Origin: Candidatus Doudnabacteria bacterium
GTDB taxonomy: Bacteria > Patescibacteriota > Doudnabacteria > UBA920
Assembly (NCBI GenBank): GCA_903913365.1
Contig: CAIWKW010000117.1
Location: forward strand, 1 to 9,884
Direction of reading: 5' to 3'
Length of the DNA: 9,884 bases
Shown here: positions 1 through 7,000 of the stretch, one piece after another
Layout: every line of letters begins with the position of its first letter
Numbering within the stretch: the stretch's first letter is position 1
Position numbers and translations under genes: made by a program
The notes under the pieces: model-generated
Told to the model about the DNA's origin: nothing
Database searches by the model: none
What the model saw: the letters and a program-made list of their open reading frames with translations, nothing else

Positions 1-9
1 AATACTTAA

Positions 10-1326
10 CTAACCCGCCCACATTAAGAGCGCAATAAACATCACCACAAAACTACTGTTGGCAATTAAGGACAAATGTTGAATACGGCGCTTAAAACCA
101 ATGGCCAAAATCAAACTGGCAAGCAGCGCGGCTATCATAAACAAATAAAAGTTTTTTTCAAAATTATTCGGATTAAAGGTCTGCCCCAAAAAGGAAACAT
201 AGAGTTCCGGGGTGGTGCCTGACAAATTATAATTATTCAAAGTGGAAGAGGAAAAATCCGCCAGCTGAAGCTCCCCGGTTTGGTTTTGCATGCCAAAGAC
301 TTTGAGTTTTACCGCTGTATTATTTTGAGACAAGATTAAAGCTTCCGCCTGTCCGGCCCAGGTAGTCTGATCTTTTGGAAATAGCATTATGGCCTGATTG
401 CCAAAATAAGCCAAAACTTTTACTGCCGGTCCGTTAACTTGGGCGGTGATTTCTATATTTTGCCCGTCCAATTTGGCGCTGCCGTTTTGCACGCTAACGG
501 CCAAAGGAACCGGGGTGGAATTTTGTTTTGCCGCGGCTTGAGGTTTTTCCTGCATCGTTAAAGTATCGGGGGCAAGTCCGGAAGAAGACTTAACCTGGCC
601 CACATCTGGTAAAGAAACAGCGGAAGTTTTTGGCTCCGGCACCTGAGCGGTTTGCACCGCGGTCGGCTGGTTGTTGATTGCAATTTGCTGCTCCACCGGC
701 GTGCCGAATTCCTGAACCACAAAAATTGCCGTATGCCCTTGGTAGTCCCCTTCGGAAATTCCTATGCCAATTTCCTGAAAATCTTTATTTAATATATTTG
801 CCCTGTGGCCCGGGCTGTTCATCCAGGCGGTTTCCACATTTTCCGCTTCCGTAAAATTAACCGCCAAATTTTCCCCGGCAATTAAATAATTATATCCCGC
901 GTTTGTAATAAAACTCCAGGGAGTTTTTCCATCCGGCGTAACGTGGGCAAAATAGCCTTTGGCCAACATGTCATCGGCCTTGGCTTGTGCCGCTTTATCG
1001 AGCGTGGAATTTTCCGTAAGTACTCCCTCATTGTACTGTAAACGAGATTGGTTAGTTAAACTGATAATATTTTCCGGAGTAATGGCCGAAGAGAAAGCCG
1101 GTACCATGGGCCCCCAGGCCAATGCGGCAATTGTAAAAATTTTTACCGCCAAAACCAAACCCGACATTAGCGCCAAGCTTCTATGGCTAAGCACATGCGG
1201 GCGGTAGTTATTCCTGGCGTGAGGAATAAAATGATCTTTCAAATGCTGCCCGAAAACAACCAAAGGAGACAAAGCTCTCCTTAGGCTGTATTCCGGCACG
1301 CCGATTATGCTTAAAACATATTCCAT
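10..1326 (-). CDS. CAP/SCP-domain (YkwD-like) protein, membrane-anchored at both ends
   Basis: This is a complete 438-aa protein ending in TAG. A basic tail of about 50 residues is followed by a membrane helix (about 51-72), then a CAP domain (about 83-208). The domain carries the expected cavity residues: H128 in GYFAH, E152 in AGENLA, H174 in SPGHRANIL and E206 in VVQEFG. A Ser/Pro/Gln-rich linker (about 209-275), a small beta-rich segment (about 280-355) and two C-terminal helices (about 392-411 and 420-437) follow. Bacterial CAP proteins are usually exported and have varied or unknown roles. The layout suggests the CAP domain faces outward, tethered on both sides. ATG at 1326 is the only plausible start, because the frame upstream meets a stop at 1369-1371 with no other start codon. 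No good Shine-Dalgarno is present; the nearest purines are GGGGCAGG about 10 nt upstream. It is separated from the 133-aa gene by a terminator and probably has its own promoter at 1720-1748. The family is clear; the exact function is unknown. Confidence 0.9.
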   Translation of the reverse strand: MEYVLSIIGVPEYSLRRALSPLVVFGQHLKDHFIPHARNNYRPHVLSHRSLALMSGLVLAVKIFTIAALAWGPMVPAFSSAITPENIISLTNQSRLQYNEGVLTENSTLDKAAQAKADDMLAKGYFAHVTPDGKTPWSFITNAGYNYLIAGENLAVNFTEAENVETAWMNSPGHRANILNKDFQEIGIGISEGDYQGHTAIFVVQEFGTPVEQQIAINNQPTAVQTAQVPEPKTSAVSLPDVGQVKSSSGLAPDTLTMQEKPQAAAKQNSTPVPLAVSVQNGSAKLDGQNIEITAQVNGPAVKVLAYFGNQAIMLFPKDQTTWAGQAEALILSQNNTAVKLKVFGMQNQTGELQLADFSSSTLNNYNLSGTTPELYVSFLGQTFNPNNFEKNFYLFMIAALLASLILAIGFKRRIQHLSLIANSSFVVMFIALLMWAG

Positions 1327-1339
1327 TTTATTTTTGCCT

Positions 1340-1440
1340 GCCCCGTAGTAAATGCCTAAATTTTGACATTATACGAATGCAGGATTGTTTGTTTTTGTTT
1401 TGATCCGGCAGTAATACCTGTACGGCATTTGCTGCGGGGT
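1340..1440. repeat. Hairpin element, copy A (17-bp inverted-repeat ends)
   Basis: The arms at 1340-1356 and 1424-1440 pair over all 17 positions when read as plus-strand RNA: 14 Watson-Crick pairs and 3 G-U wobbles. Read as minus-strand RNA the three wobbles become C-A mismatches, one of them at the stem end. An inner stem pairs TGCAGGATT (1378-1386) with GATCCGGCA (1402-1410) around a T-rich loop, with one mismatch. It is about 77% identical to copy B at 1557-1660 (78 of 101 aligned positions by hand, plus 3 gap positions), and the likeness extends about 14 nt to the left, up to the CAP start codon. A T-run follows the plus-strand 3' arm. It could be a structured RNA, a REP/MITE-like DNA element or a protein-binding site. 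Confidence 0.7.
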
Positions 1441-1466
1441 TTTTGCTTTAGACTGAATCATGCCAA

Positions 1467-1524
1467 AAGTTTGCCAAAAATAAAGAATCTAGCAAATTTA
1501 AAAAGCCGGATACTTGGCAAACTT
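1467..1524. repeat. 11-bp inverted repeat between the two hairpin elements
   Basis: AAGTTTGCCAA at 1467-1477 is the exact reverse complement of TTGGCAAACTT at 1514-1524, with 36 nt between the arms. It lies midway between copies A and B and could form a third stem in the same transcript. An 11-bp match in AT-rich DNA can arise by chance, so the support is weak. Confidence 0.35.
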
Positions 1525-1556
1525 ATATTTCAAACTGATAATTTTTATTTTGGCTT

Positions 1557-1660
1557 GCCCCGTAGTAAACGTCATAATTTTTTGACATTTTACCGGTGCA
1601 AGATTGGCTATTTTTGTTTCAATCCGGCAGTATTGCTTTTAGGGCGTTTTACTACCGGGT
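1557..1660. repeat. Hairpin element, copy B (17-bp inverted-repeat ends)
   Basis: The arms at 1557-1573 and 1643-1660 pair over 16 of 17 positions, with one C-C mismatch (1561/1656) and one bulged T (1647). It shares GCCCCGTAGTAAA (13 nt) and ATCCGGCAGTA (11 nt) exactly with copy A. Several differences preserve pairing: a T-A pair in A (1353/1427) is C-G in B (1570/1646), two T-G wobbles in A are T-A in B, and one C-G in A is T-G in B. The equivalent inner stem is TGCAAGATT (1597-1605) with AATCCGGCA (1620-1628) and is weaker on the plus strand. The copies start 217 bp apart in the same orientation. Confidence 0.7.
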
Positions 1661-1719
1661 TTCTTTTTACGAAAATTTTCCTAAAGATTTTGTCAGGAAA
1701 ATTTTATTTATCTATACAT

Positions 1720-1748
1720 ATTATAGCACATCCGAAGAAAAAAATCAA
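1720..1748 (-). promoter_or_regulatory. Sigma-70-type promoter for the CAP-domain gene
   Basis: On the minus strand, TTGATT (1743-1748) is followed by a 17-bp spacer and a perfect TATAAT (1720-1725) preceded by TGC, an extended -10 signature. It lies just after the terminator of the preceding gene (T-run ending at 1763) and points at the CAP gene, so the order is terminator, promoter, leader, gene. The predicted start is near 1713. The sequence match is direct; activity is inferred. Confidence 0.65.
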
Positions 1749-1762
1749 GTGAAAAATTACGC

Positions 1763-1806
1763 AAAAAAAAATAGCATGCGCTCCGTCTTTTCAAACGGGC
1801 GCACGC
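1763..1806 (-). terminator. Rho-independent terminator of the 133-aa gene
   Basis: On the minus strand a GC-rich stem formed by 1806-1796 and 1786-1774 (12 Watson-Crick pairs or G-U wobbles, one bulge, 8-nt loop) is followed closely by a run of nine T (1771-1763). One position that mismatches on the plus strand is a G-U pair on the minus strand, which fits the direction. It begins 31 nt after the TGA of the 133-aa gene. A second run of seven T (1815-1809) precedes it without a clear hairpin. Confidence 0.85.
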
Positions 1807-1836
1807 ACAAAAAAACAGCAGGCCGGCCATCTTGGC

Positions 1837-2238
1837 TCATGGGGCCATGAATCGATCAAGCGCTTTTTGCCATTCCGGGTCGTTTCTATGAATGACCCTG
1901 ATGTTGCCCAGCTTGAGATGCTGAACAATGACACCGATCGTTCCCTCGAGAATGTCCGGACGGCCGCCAACCCAAAACATAACATAAAGATTTGGTATCA
2001 GCGCGCCTTGTTGAGTATCCCCAACTTGCTTATATCCCCAAGCACGCTTAACTTGCCGGACGTAAAGCAATTGTCCCGAACCCAGGCTTTCAATCAGGTC
2101 ACCCTGACTTACAACCATCTCCTTGTTCGTATACACTCGTACGTCATCTTTAGCCTGCCTTGCCGACTTATAGTTAACCGCAAGCACCAGCAAAACTAGA
2201 CATATAACCACGAAGGCCAAAACGAACTTTTCTTTCAT
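1837..2238 (-). CDS. Small membrane-anchored protein of unknown function
   Basis: This 133-aa protein matches no family that I can name. Residues about 5-21 form a hydrophobic helix after MKEK, which fits an N-terminal signal anchor. The remaining roughly 110 residues are mixed alpha/beta and probably outside the membrane, with motifs QGDLIESLGSGQLLYVRQV, VMFWVGGRPDILEGTIGVIV and HRNDPEWQKAL near the C-terminus; there are no cysteines outside the anchor. Evidence that the gene is real includes a strong Shine-Dalgarno with 6-nt spacing, a near-consensus promoter just upstream and a strong terminator downstream. It is therefore probably a single-gene transcript. Its position between the surface operon and the CAP gene suggests a role at the cell envelope, but this is only context. 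The complementary strand also has an open frame (1867-2199), which lacks comparable signals. Confidence 0.8.
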   Translation of the reverse strand: MKEKFVLAFVVICLVLLVLAVNYKSARQAKDDVRVYTNKEMVVSQGDLIESLGSGQLLYVRQVKRAWGYKQVGDTQQGALIPNLYVMFWVGGRPDILEGTIGVIVQHLKLGNIRVIHRNDPEWQKALDRFMAP

Positions 2239-2244
2239 TTCTTT

Positions 2245-2252
2245 TCCTCCTT
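2245..2252 (-). promoter_or_regulatory. Strong Shine-Dalgarno for the 133-aa gene
   Basis: On the minus strand AAGGAGGA lies 6 nt before the ATG at 2238. It fixes this start and is the only strong Shine-Dalgarno seen for any gene in the window. The other two visible starts have none. Confidence 0.85.
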
Positions 2253-2272
2253 ACTGAACTACGAGACCCTAT

Positions 2273-2301
2273 ATAATACTAAAAAGCCCGGAACTTGTCC
2301 A
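2273..2301 (-). promoter_or_regulatory. Promoter of the 133-aa gene, overlapping the upstream terminator
   Basis: TGGACA (2296-2301, one mismatch to TTGACA) is separated by exactly 17 bp from TATTAT (2273-2278, one mismatch to TATAAT). The predicted start is near 2266-2269, giving a leader of about 30 nt that contains the Shine-Dalgarno. The -35 and most of the spacer lie inside the hairpin that ends the preceding operon. Confidence 0.65.
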
Positions 2302-2312
2302 GGCTCTTTTTT
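2281..2312 (-). terminator. Hairpin terminator of the surface-protein operon (possibly bidirectional)
   Basis: On the minus strand AGCCTGGA pairs with TCCGGGCT (7 Watson-Crick pairs and one G-U, 5-nt loop, 2305-2285), with five T following at 2285-2281. An A-rich flank on the other side means the same stem is followed by six T on the plus strand. It starts 40 nt after the stop of the FN3 gene. It also overlaps the promoter of the next gene. Confidence 0.8.
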
Positions 2313-2351
2313 GAAAATTAAAATTAACTTAGGCCAATCACCATCGCATTT

Positions 2352-4016
2352 TTATTTGATGCTAAAGAATATTGCAGGTGTGGTTAAAGGATTTGAGGCG
2401 GTTTGACCGGTGGCGTCTTTTTGAAAATTAATTACCGCTTTATTCTGGCAGCGCGTACAAACATCCGCGTTGCCCGGAAGTGGCTTTACCGCCGCGTCAT
2501 AAGTTATTTGGCTGTACTTGCCTTTGCTTACAGTTCCGGCATTAATTGTAAGCTGGCTTAAAACGGAATCGTAAGAGTACTGACCAACGGATGGATTTGC
2601 GCCAACATAAACCAAAGGCGAGCCGTTTAACTTGGCGTTCCAGCCTGTGTCCGGCCGGCTTAAATTGGTTAGTGAATCGGAAATTATAACCTCTGTGGCG
2701 TTCGCTTGCCCTTGCTGATTGCAAACGTTAACTTCAAAACCCAAAACGTCGCCGGTTTTTAGCACAGCTCCCGTTGGCAATCCCTGAAAAATATTGCTGT
2801 CACATTCGCTGATTGCTTGGGGTGCTCCGTTTATGGCTCTTATGTCTTTATCGGAAGCGGAAAGATCGGCCTGGCAAATTGCCACCGCTACCGACGAGCC
2901 GTTTAACGCACGAAGTGCGGATTCACCGGACGCGTTATAAGCGCTAACCCAATAATAAAATGTACCGTGATCAACCAAATCCGTATAAGTGGTTGTATTG
3001 GCCGCTTTGGTGGCAACCTTGTCGGTCAAGGCCGGCGCGGAGCCGCTTTGGTTTCTGTAAATGTTGTAGCCGTCTTCTCCCGAAACATTATTCCAACTCA
3101 AAACCGCCTGGCCGCACTTGGAACTGATTGCGGTTAAAACAGCCGGCGCCGAAGGCGCGCTTCCGCAAACGGCAATCTCTAACCCTCCGCTGTCGTTAGT
3201 ATTGGCGGCCACTGCATCCGCTGCGGCTCCCTGGCTCTTTATCCAATAAAAATATGGTGCGCCTGCGACAGCCGTGCTATCGGAATAAAAAGTCCCCTTC
3301 CAGCCTGAGACCAACGGTACGCCCGGTAAAGAATTGCTGCCACTTCTAAAAATATCGTAATTGCCGGCGTTCTGTCCGGCTGTCCAGGACAAGCTGTTAA
3401 TTCCGCAGCGCGAAGCCGAGGCAATAAAACTGTCGGGATTGCCTATTTCACCAACAGGCGTAGGCTCCGTAACCACCAAAACCACGGTAACTGTTTTTGG
3501 GGGAAGACAAGAAACTCCCGACTGAAGACAAGCGTCTGAATATTCGCTTACGGAAAAATTTATGGTATAAGTTCCGGCTTTAAGATTGTTAATCATTAAA
3601 CTTGGAGCCGTGTAATCCACATTCGGAGCTATTGTGGTTGTCAGGCTCATGGAATTTGAGGCATCATGCGCGTACCAATAACAAGTTGCTCCGGCCGGAC
3701 AGGAATCCTGCTTCCAAACCACGGTAGTGCTTGGCTGAATTCCGTTGGCGTTGTTTGAACAATAAGGCGAGGGAGTCCCCGGCCAACAGCCCGTATCAAA
3801 ATGCCAATTGGTTTTTAGCCGCATCAAAATTGAATTACCGGTATTTGCGGTAACGGTGGAAGCGCTGTAGTAAATCCCCGAAGCGTCTTTTGAATAGTCC
3901 ACGGAAAAGTTAAAATAGCCGTCGGAAGCTTTGGAAAAAAACGCCCCAAAAGCCGCCAAACACAAGACTAAGGCAAAAGTTAATCCAAAAAATATTTTTA
4001 TTTGTGCTGACTTCAT
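2352..4016 (-). CDS. Secreted protein with two fibronectin type III-like domains and a DUF11-like domain
   Basis: This 554-aa protein ends in TAA. Residues 1-30 form a typical signal peptide (MKSAQIK, hydrophobic core, cleavage around FFSKAS) with no lipobox. Residues about 33-185 form an unidentified beta-rich domain with three close cysteine pairs (77/86, 106/112, 163/170). Two FN3-like domains follow (about 193-285 and 290-382), with NYDIFR and GYNIYR strands and FYWI/YYWVSAYN near their ends. Each starts and ends with a cysteine 80 residues apart (204/284, 301/381). A DUF11-like domain (about 384-530) has VLKTGDVLGFEVNVCNQ, ISDSLTNL and a late CTRC. No membrane helix or sortase signal follows, so the protein is probably released or held by partners. 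The ATG overlaps the stop of the giant gene and no Shine-Dalgarno is visible, so it is probably made by translational coupling. Domain names come from remembered patterns. A role as partner of the adhesin is inferred. Confidence 0.85.
   Translation of the reverse strand: MKSAQIKIFFGLTFALVLCLAAFGAFFSKASDGYFNFSVDYSKDASGIYYSASTVTANTGNSILMRLKTNWHFDTGCWPGTPSPYCSNNANGIQPSTTVVWKQDSCPAGATCYWYAHDASNSMSLTTTIAPNVDYTAPSLMINNLKAGTYTINFSVSEYSDACLQSGVSCLPPKTVTVVLVVTEPTPVGEIGNPDSFIASASRCGINSLSWTAGQNAGNYDIFRSGSNSLPGVPLVSGWKGTFYSDSTAVAGAPYFYWIKSQGAAADAVAANTNDSGGLEIAVCGSAPSAPAVLTAISSKCGQAVLSWNNVSGEDGYNIYRNQSGSAPALTDKVATKAANTTTYTDLVDHGTFYYWVSAYNASGESALRALNGSSVAVAICQADLSASDKDIRAINGAPQAISECDSNIFQGLPTGAVLKTGDVLGFEVNVCNQQGQANATEVIISDSLTNLSRPDTGWNAKLNGSPLVYVGANPSVGQYSYDSVLSQLTINAGTVSKGKYSQITYDAAVKPLPGNADVCTRCQNKAVINFQKDATGQTASNPLTTPAIFFSIK
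4013..4016 (-). other. ATGA start/stop overlap between the two surface genes
   Basis: On the minus strand the last codon ATA is followed by TGA, and the ATG of the 554-aa gene overlaps that stop as ATGA. No ribosome site precedes the ATG. This is the classic layout for translational coupling, and it shows that the two proteins are made from one mRNA and that TGA is a stop here. Confidence 0.85.
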
Positions 4017-7000
4017 ATGCTATATATTAGAATATCTTTATTTAATAGACCTTCTTTGCCAATTTCCACTTGGACTGTTCCGACCAATGCGGTGCCAAGA
4101 TCGTTTTTTTGTTTTATGGACATTTGATATTCTCCTTTTTGGCATTTCAGGAAAAATTTGCCGTTTTCATCGCTCTTGGCTTTGGCCACAACCATGCCCG
4201 GAAGTTTAGCAAAAGACAATTCAAGAATAGCATTGGGCAAATATTGCTTAGTGGCGCCATCTTCAATCCTTCCCCACAACCTTACACCGGGAGCAAAAAA
4301 ACTTATTATTACCAAAAACACATAAAAGACAAGGTAGGTTAAATTAAGCGCTGTGGACTGGGCAAAAAAACATACGGCGGAAAAAAGAAAGCCAAGCCAA
4401 AATATGGTAACTAAAACTAAACGCAAAACATTCTGCAGCCTGGGATGGCGGCTAAACATACGACGCTTTTCCTGTTCGTTCCAGTCTTCAGCCATTGAAT
4501 CCATTGGAATGTTTGGCACCAATACTTCGGACTCACTCTGGATATTAATTATTTCACCGTGGTATAAATGATTGTAAATCTCATCCGTGGAGCCGGCTTC
4601 TATTTTTGACGGAAAGGCATAATGGGTTTTCTTCGGGACAATAATAAATTCGCCAGGCTTTACCAAAAACCCGTACCGGCCGGCCATGTCGGTAATAGAT
4701 TGCTGAATCACCGCACCGGTTTTTGCATCGCGGAGTTCAACCATAACCGGATCCAAAGGCAATTTTGTTTTGCTGTCGTAAACCGTGCCCCAAATTTTTC
4801 GTTTTTTTCTGATACCGACAAAAGCCAAAAAATTATTGGACACTTTTAACAGCATTAACCAAAAATCATTAAAATCGGCAATATTGGCAAACGCCTGAAG
4901 CAGCGGTTCGCCGTAAAAAACCGTACCGACAATAATTGCCGCTGTTGTGGATGCGGTTGCCACCAGAGGAGTTATAGAAGTAAACCCGCCGGGAAGCAAA
5001 CCAATAAGACTTTGACTGCTGTCTTTAATTAATTTTATTAACAAATCCACGGCCCCTAAAATAATTATCACAGCTCCTGTTGTCTGAGAGACCGGATTAG
5101 AACCGCTGCCGGGTACCGGAACAAAAGGCGGTGTGCCGTTGTTGCCGGGATTCGGATTGCCTTCACCGGGATTCTCACCAGGCAGAGTGCCTGGCGGAGG
5201 ATTACCGGTTGTACCGGGATTCGGAATTCCCCCGGGGGTTGACGACGAAACAGGATTCGGAGTACTGCCGGCGGTTACAGGGATATAAGGAGGCGTGCCG
5301 TTGTTGCCGGGATTCGGATTGCCGCCGCCAGTGGTTCCGCCGGGTAAAGTAGGAGGAGTTGGCTGATCCTGAGGAACGCTATTATTTAAAAGCACTGACA
5401 AGTTTGAAACCGGAATTTTATCATAAACCAAATCCGCGCTGGTAACATCAAAGCTTACCGTGCTCATACCCAGTACTTGGCCTTTGGAATTATCAACATA
5501 ATTTACCGTAACGTTCTGCGGTGAATTCCAAGACGACGGAGAAAAAGTTACGGACGAAGGAAAATTTACAACTTGGCCGTCGGTTTGAGTATCAACAGTC
5601 ACGCTTTCAACCGGCTGGCTTTCCAGGACCATGGAATAAGTATAAGCTTTATCGGTTTCCGACAAATTAATCAAACTGTCGCCGGGTATTAACCTGACTC
5701 CCGGTTTGTCGTCATTCATTATTGTAAAAGTAAAAGCGGTATTTGTGGCCAGTTGCGCGCCGGTTGAACCATATAGACCAATCACCACAGTTTTGTCGTC
5801 TCCGGCAATATTGTTATTTAGTAAAGTCAGAGGAACAGTTGTCGCACTTTGTCCCGCGGGAATAGTAATCTGGCCAGAGGCCGGAGCATAATCAACTCCC
5901 TCAGTGCCGCTGCCGCCGATAATACCGTAATTTACCGAAACCGGAGTAGTGGTTGGAGTGGATAAACTAATTTCCGCAAAAACAGTTGCATCCCCTTTTA
6001 CCACGCTGGCTTCCGTATTGGTAAATCCGATTTGAGTATTTGTGGAAGTGGCAAGCGGGCGGTAAATAATATTCGCGCTTAGTAAATCGGAAGCATCTCC
6101 TCCGGTGGTATACATTTTTGCGTAAACAGTATAAACGCCTTCCGGACAATTTCCGCCCAAAGGACAAATATTCCAGTTTTTTATTTCAGTATTAAAATCC
6201 ACTTTTTGGGGAGTGATGTTGCCTTTATTAAACAAATCAACGCTGTCAATATTGGCATCGGTGCTCAAATTTATTGTAACAAGATTGGAATTGGTTTCCG
6301 GCTGATCGCCATTTAAAGCCATACAAAAATAATTTCCCGCCGGTTTCGGTCCACTGCTGCCCACAGGCGTTATGTGGACAATAACGTTTGGCACGCTCAC
6401 GCCGTTGTAGGCCAAGTCAGCGCTGCTGACGGCAAAAATAATTGTGCTGGTGGCGGTTGTGGTGGCTGAAGTTCCGACCGTAACCGTTTGCGGAACGCTC
6501 CAATTCTGCGGCGTAAAAATTAAAGTTATCGGCGACGCGGAAGCCAAGCCGTCTGGAATGCTCATACCGACAGTTGTGGTTGCACTTGGCTGAATATTTA
6601 AAACAGCCGTAAACGTATCGTTGCCGATTGAAGTTATATCTGTTGAGCCGTCTGTCTCCGCTATGGAAACTCCCGGAGAATCACTGTCTATAATATTCAA
6701 AGTGTGAACTGTGTTGCCACCCAAATCCGCATTGGTAGGGCTGGAAAGAGTTACCGCTATTGTTTTGTTCGGCAAAGCCACACCGTCCCGAATTAAAGTT
6801 ATTGGCACGGAAGTTGAGGTCTCTCCGGCCGAAATAACGACAGAGCCCGGAGTGGAAGTTGTAGTATAGTTTTGTCCGGCAACGGCCGTGCCACCGGTAA
6901 TGCTAAAGTGAACCGTAACATCGGAGGCCACCGCATCGGACAAAGTTATGGGCAATGTTACAGTGGCACTGGCCTCGGTGGTTGTGGAAACGGCTGTAGC

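Larger units (their letters stand above)
1327..1713 (-). promoter_or_regulatory. Putative long structured 5' leader of the CAP-domain gene
   Basis: If transcription starts just downstream of the promoter at 1720-1748 (about position 1713), the CAP gene has an untranslated leader of about 387 nt. It contains both copies of the hairpin element (1557-1660 and 1340-1440) and an 11-bp inverted repeat between them. The copy nearest the gene ends only 13 nt before the ATG, so its folding could affect ribosome access. I see no convincing minus-strand gene here. The leader role is inferred from the promoter and spacing; it matches no riboswitch class that I recognise. Confidence 0.4.

Noticed and set aside
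1368..1373. Perfect TATAAT on the minus strand inside hairpin copy A, close to the CAP gene.
   Set aside because: No acceptable -35 lies 16-18 bp upstream, and copy B has only TAAAAT at the same place. It was kept as an alternative start but not listed as a promoter.
1340..1660. Possible CRISPR-like repeat pair.
   Set aside because: There are only two diverged ~100-bp copies with internal symmetry, no regular short repeats or spacers, and no cas genes.
1363..1752. Plus-strand open frame of 129 codons across the two hairpin elements, with an internal repeat in its translation.
   Set aside because: It needs a TTG start, has no Shine-Dalgarno, and its translation is rich in Phe/Cys/Leu from AT-rich DNA. 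The internal repeat simply mirrors the duplicated DNA element, and differences between copies follow base pairing rather than codon positions.
1837..1850. Perfect palindrome TCATGGGGCCATGA-type sequence (6-bp arms, 2-nt centre) at the end of the 133-aa gene.
   Set aside because: It is short, overlaps coding sequence and the stop codon, and sits before a much better terminator, so it is probably chance.
1867..2199. Plus-strand open frame of 110 codons opposite the 133-aa gene.
   Set aside because: The minus-strand frame has a promoter, a strong Shine-Dalgarno, a membrane anchor and a terminator; the plus frame has none of these.
2308..2432. Repeated TTTTTGAAAATTAA-type string near 2309 and 2419.
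   Set aside because: It is a short AT-rich match, one copy in coding and one in intergenic DNA, and is likely coincidental.
5080..5383. LPGG/LPGEN strings that might be sortase motifs.
   Set aside because: They lie in the middle of a Pro/Gly linker, not in a C-terminal LPxTG-helix-basic tail arrangement, and about 350 more residues follow.
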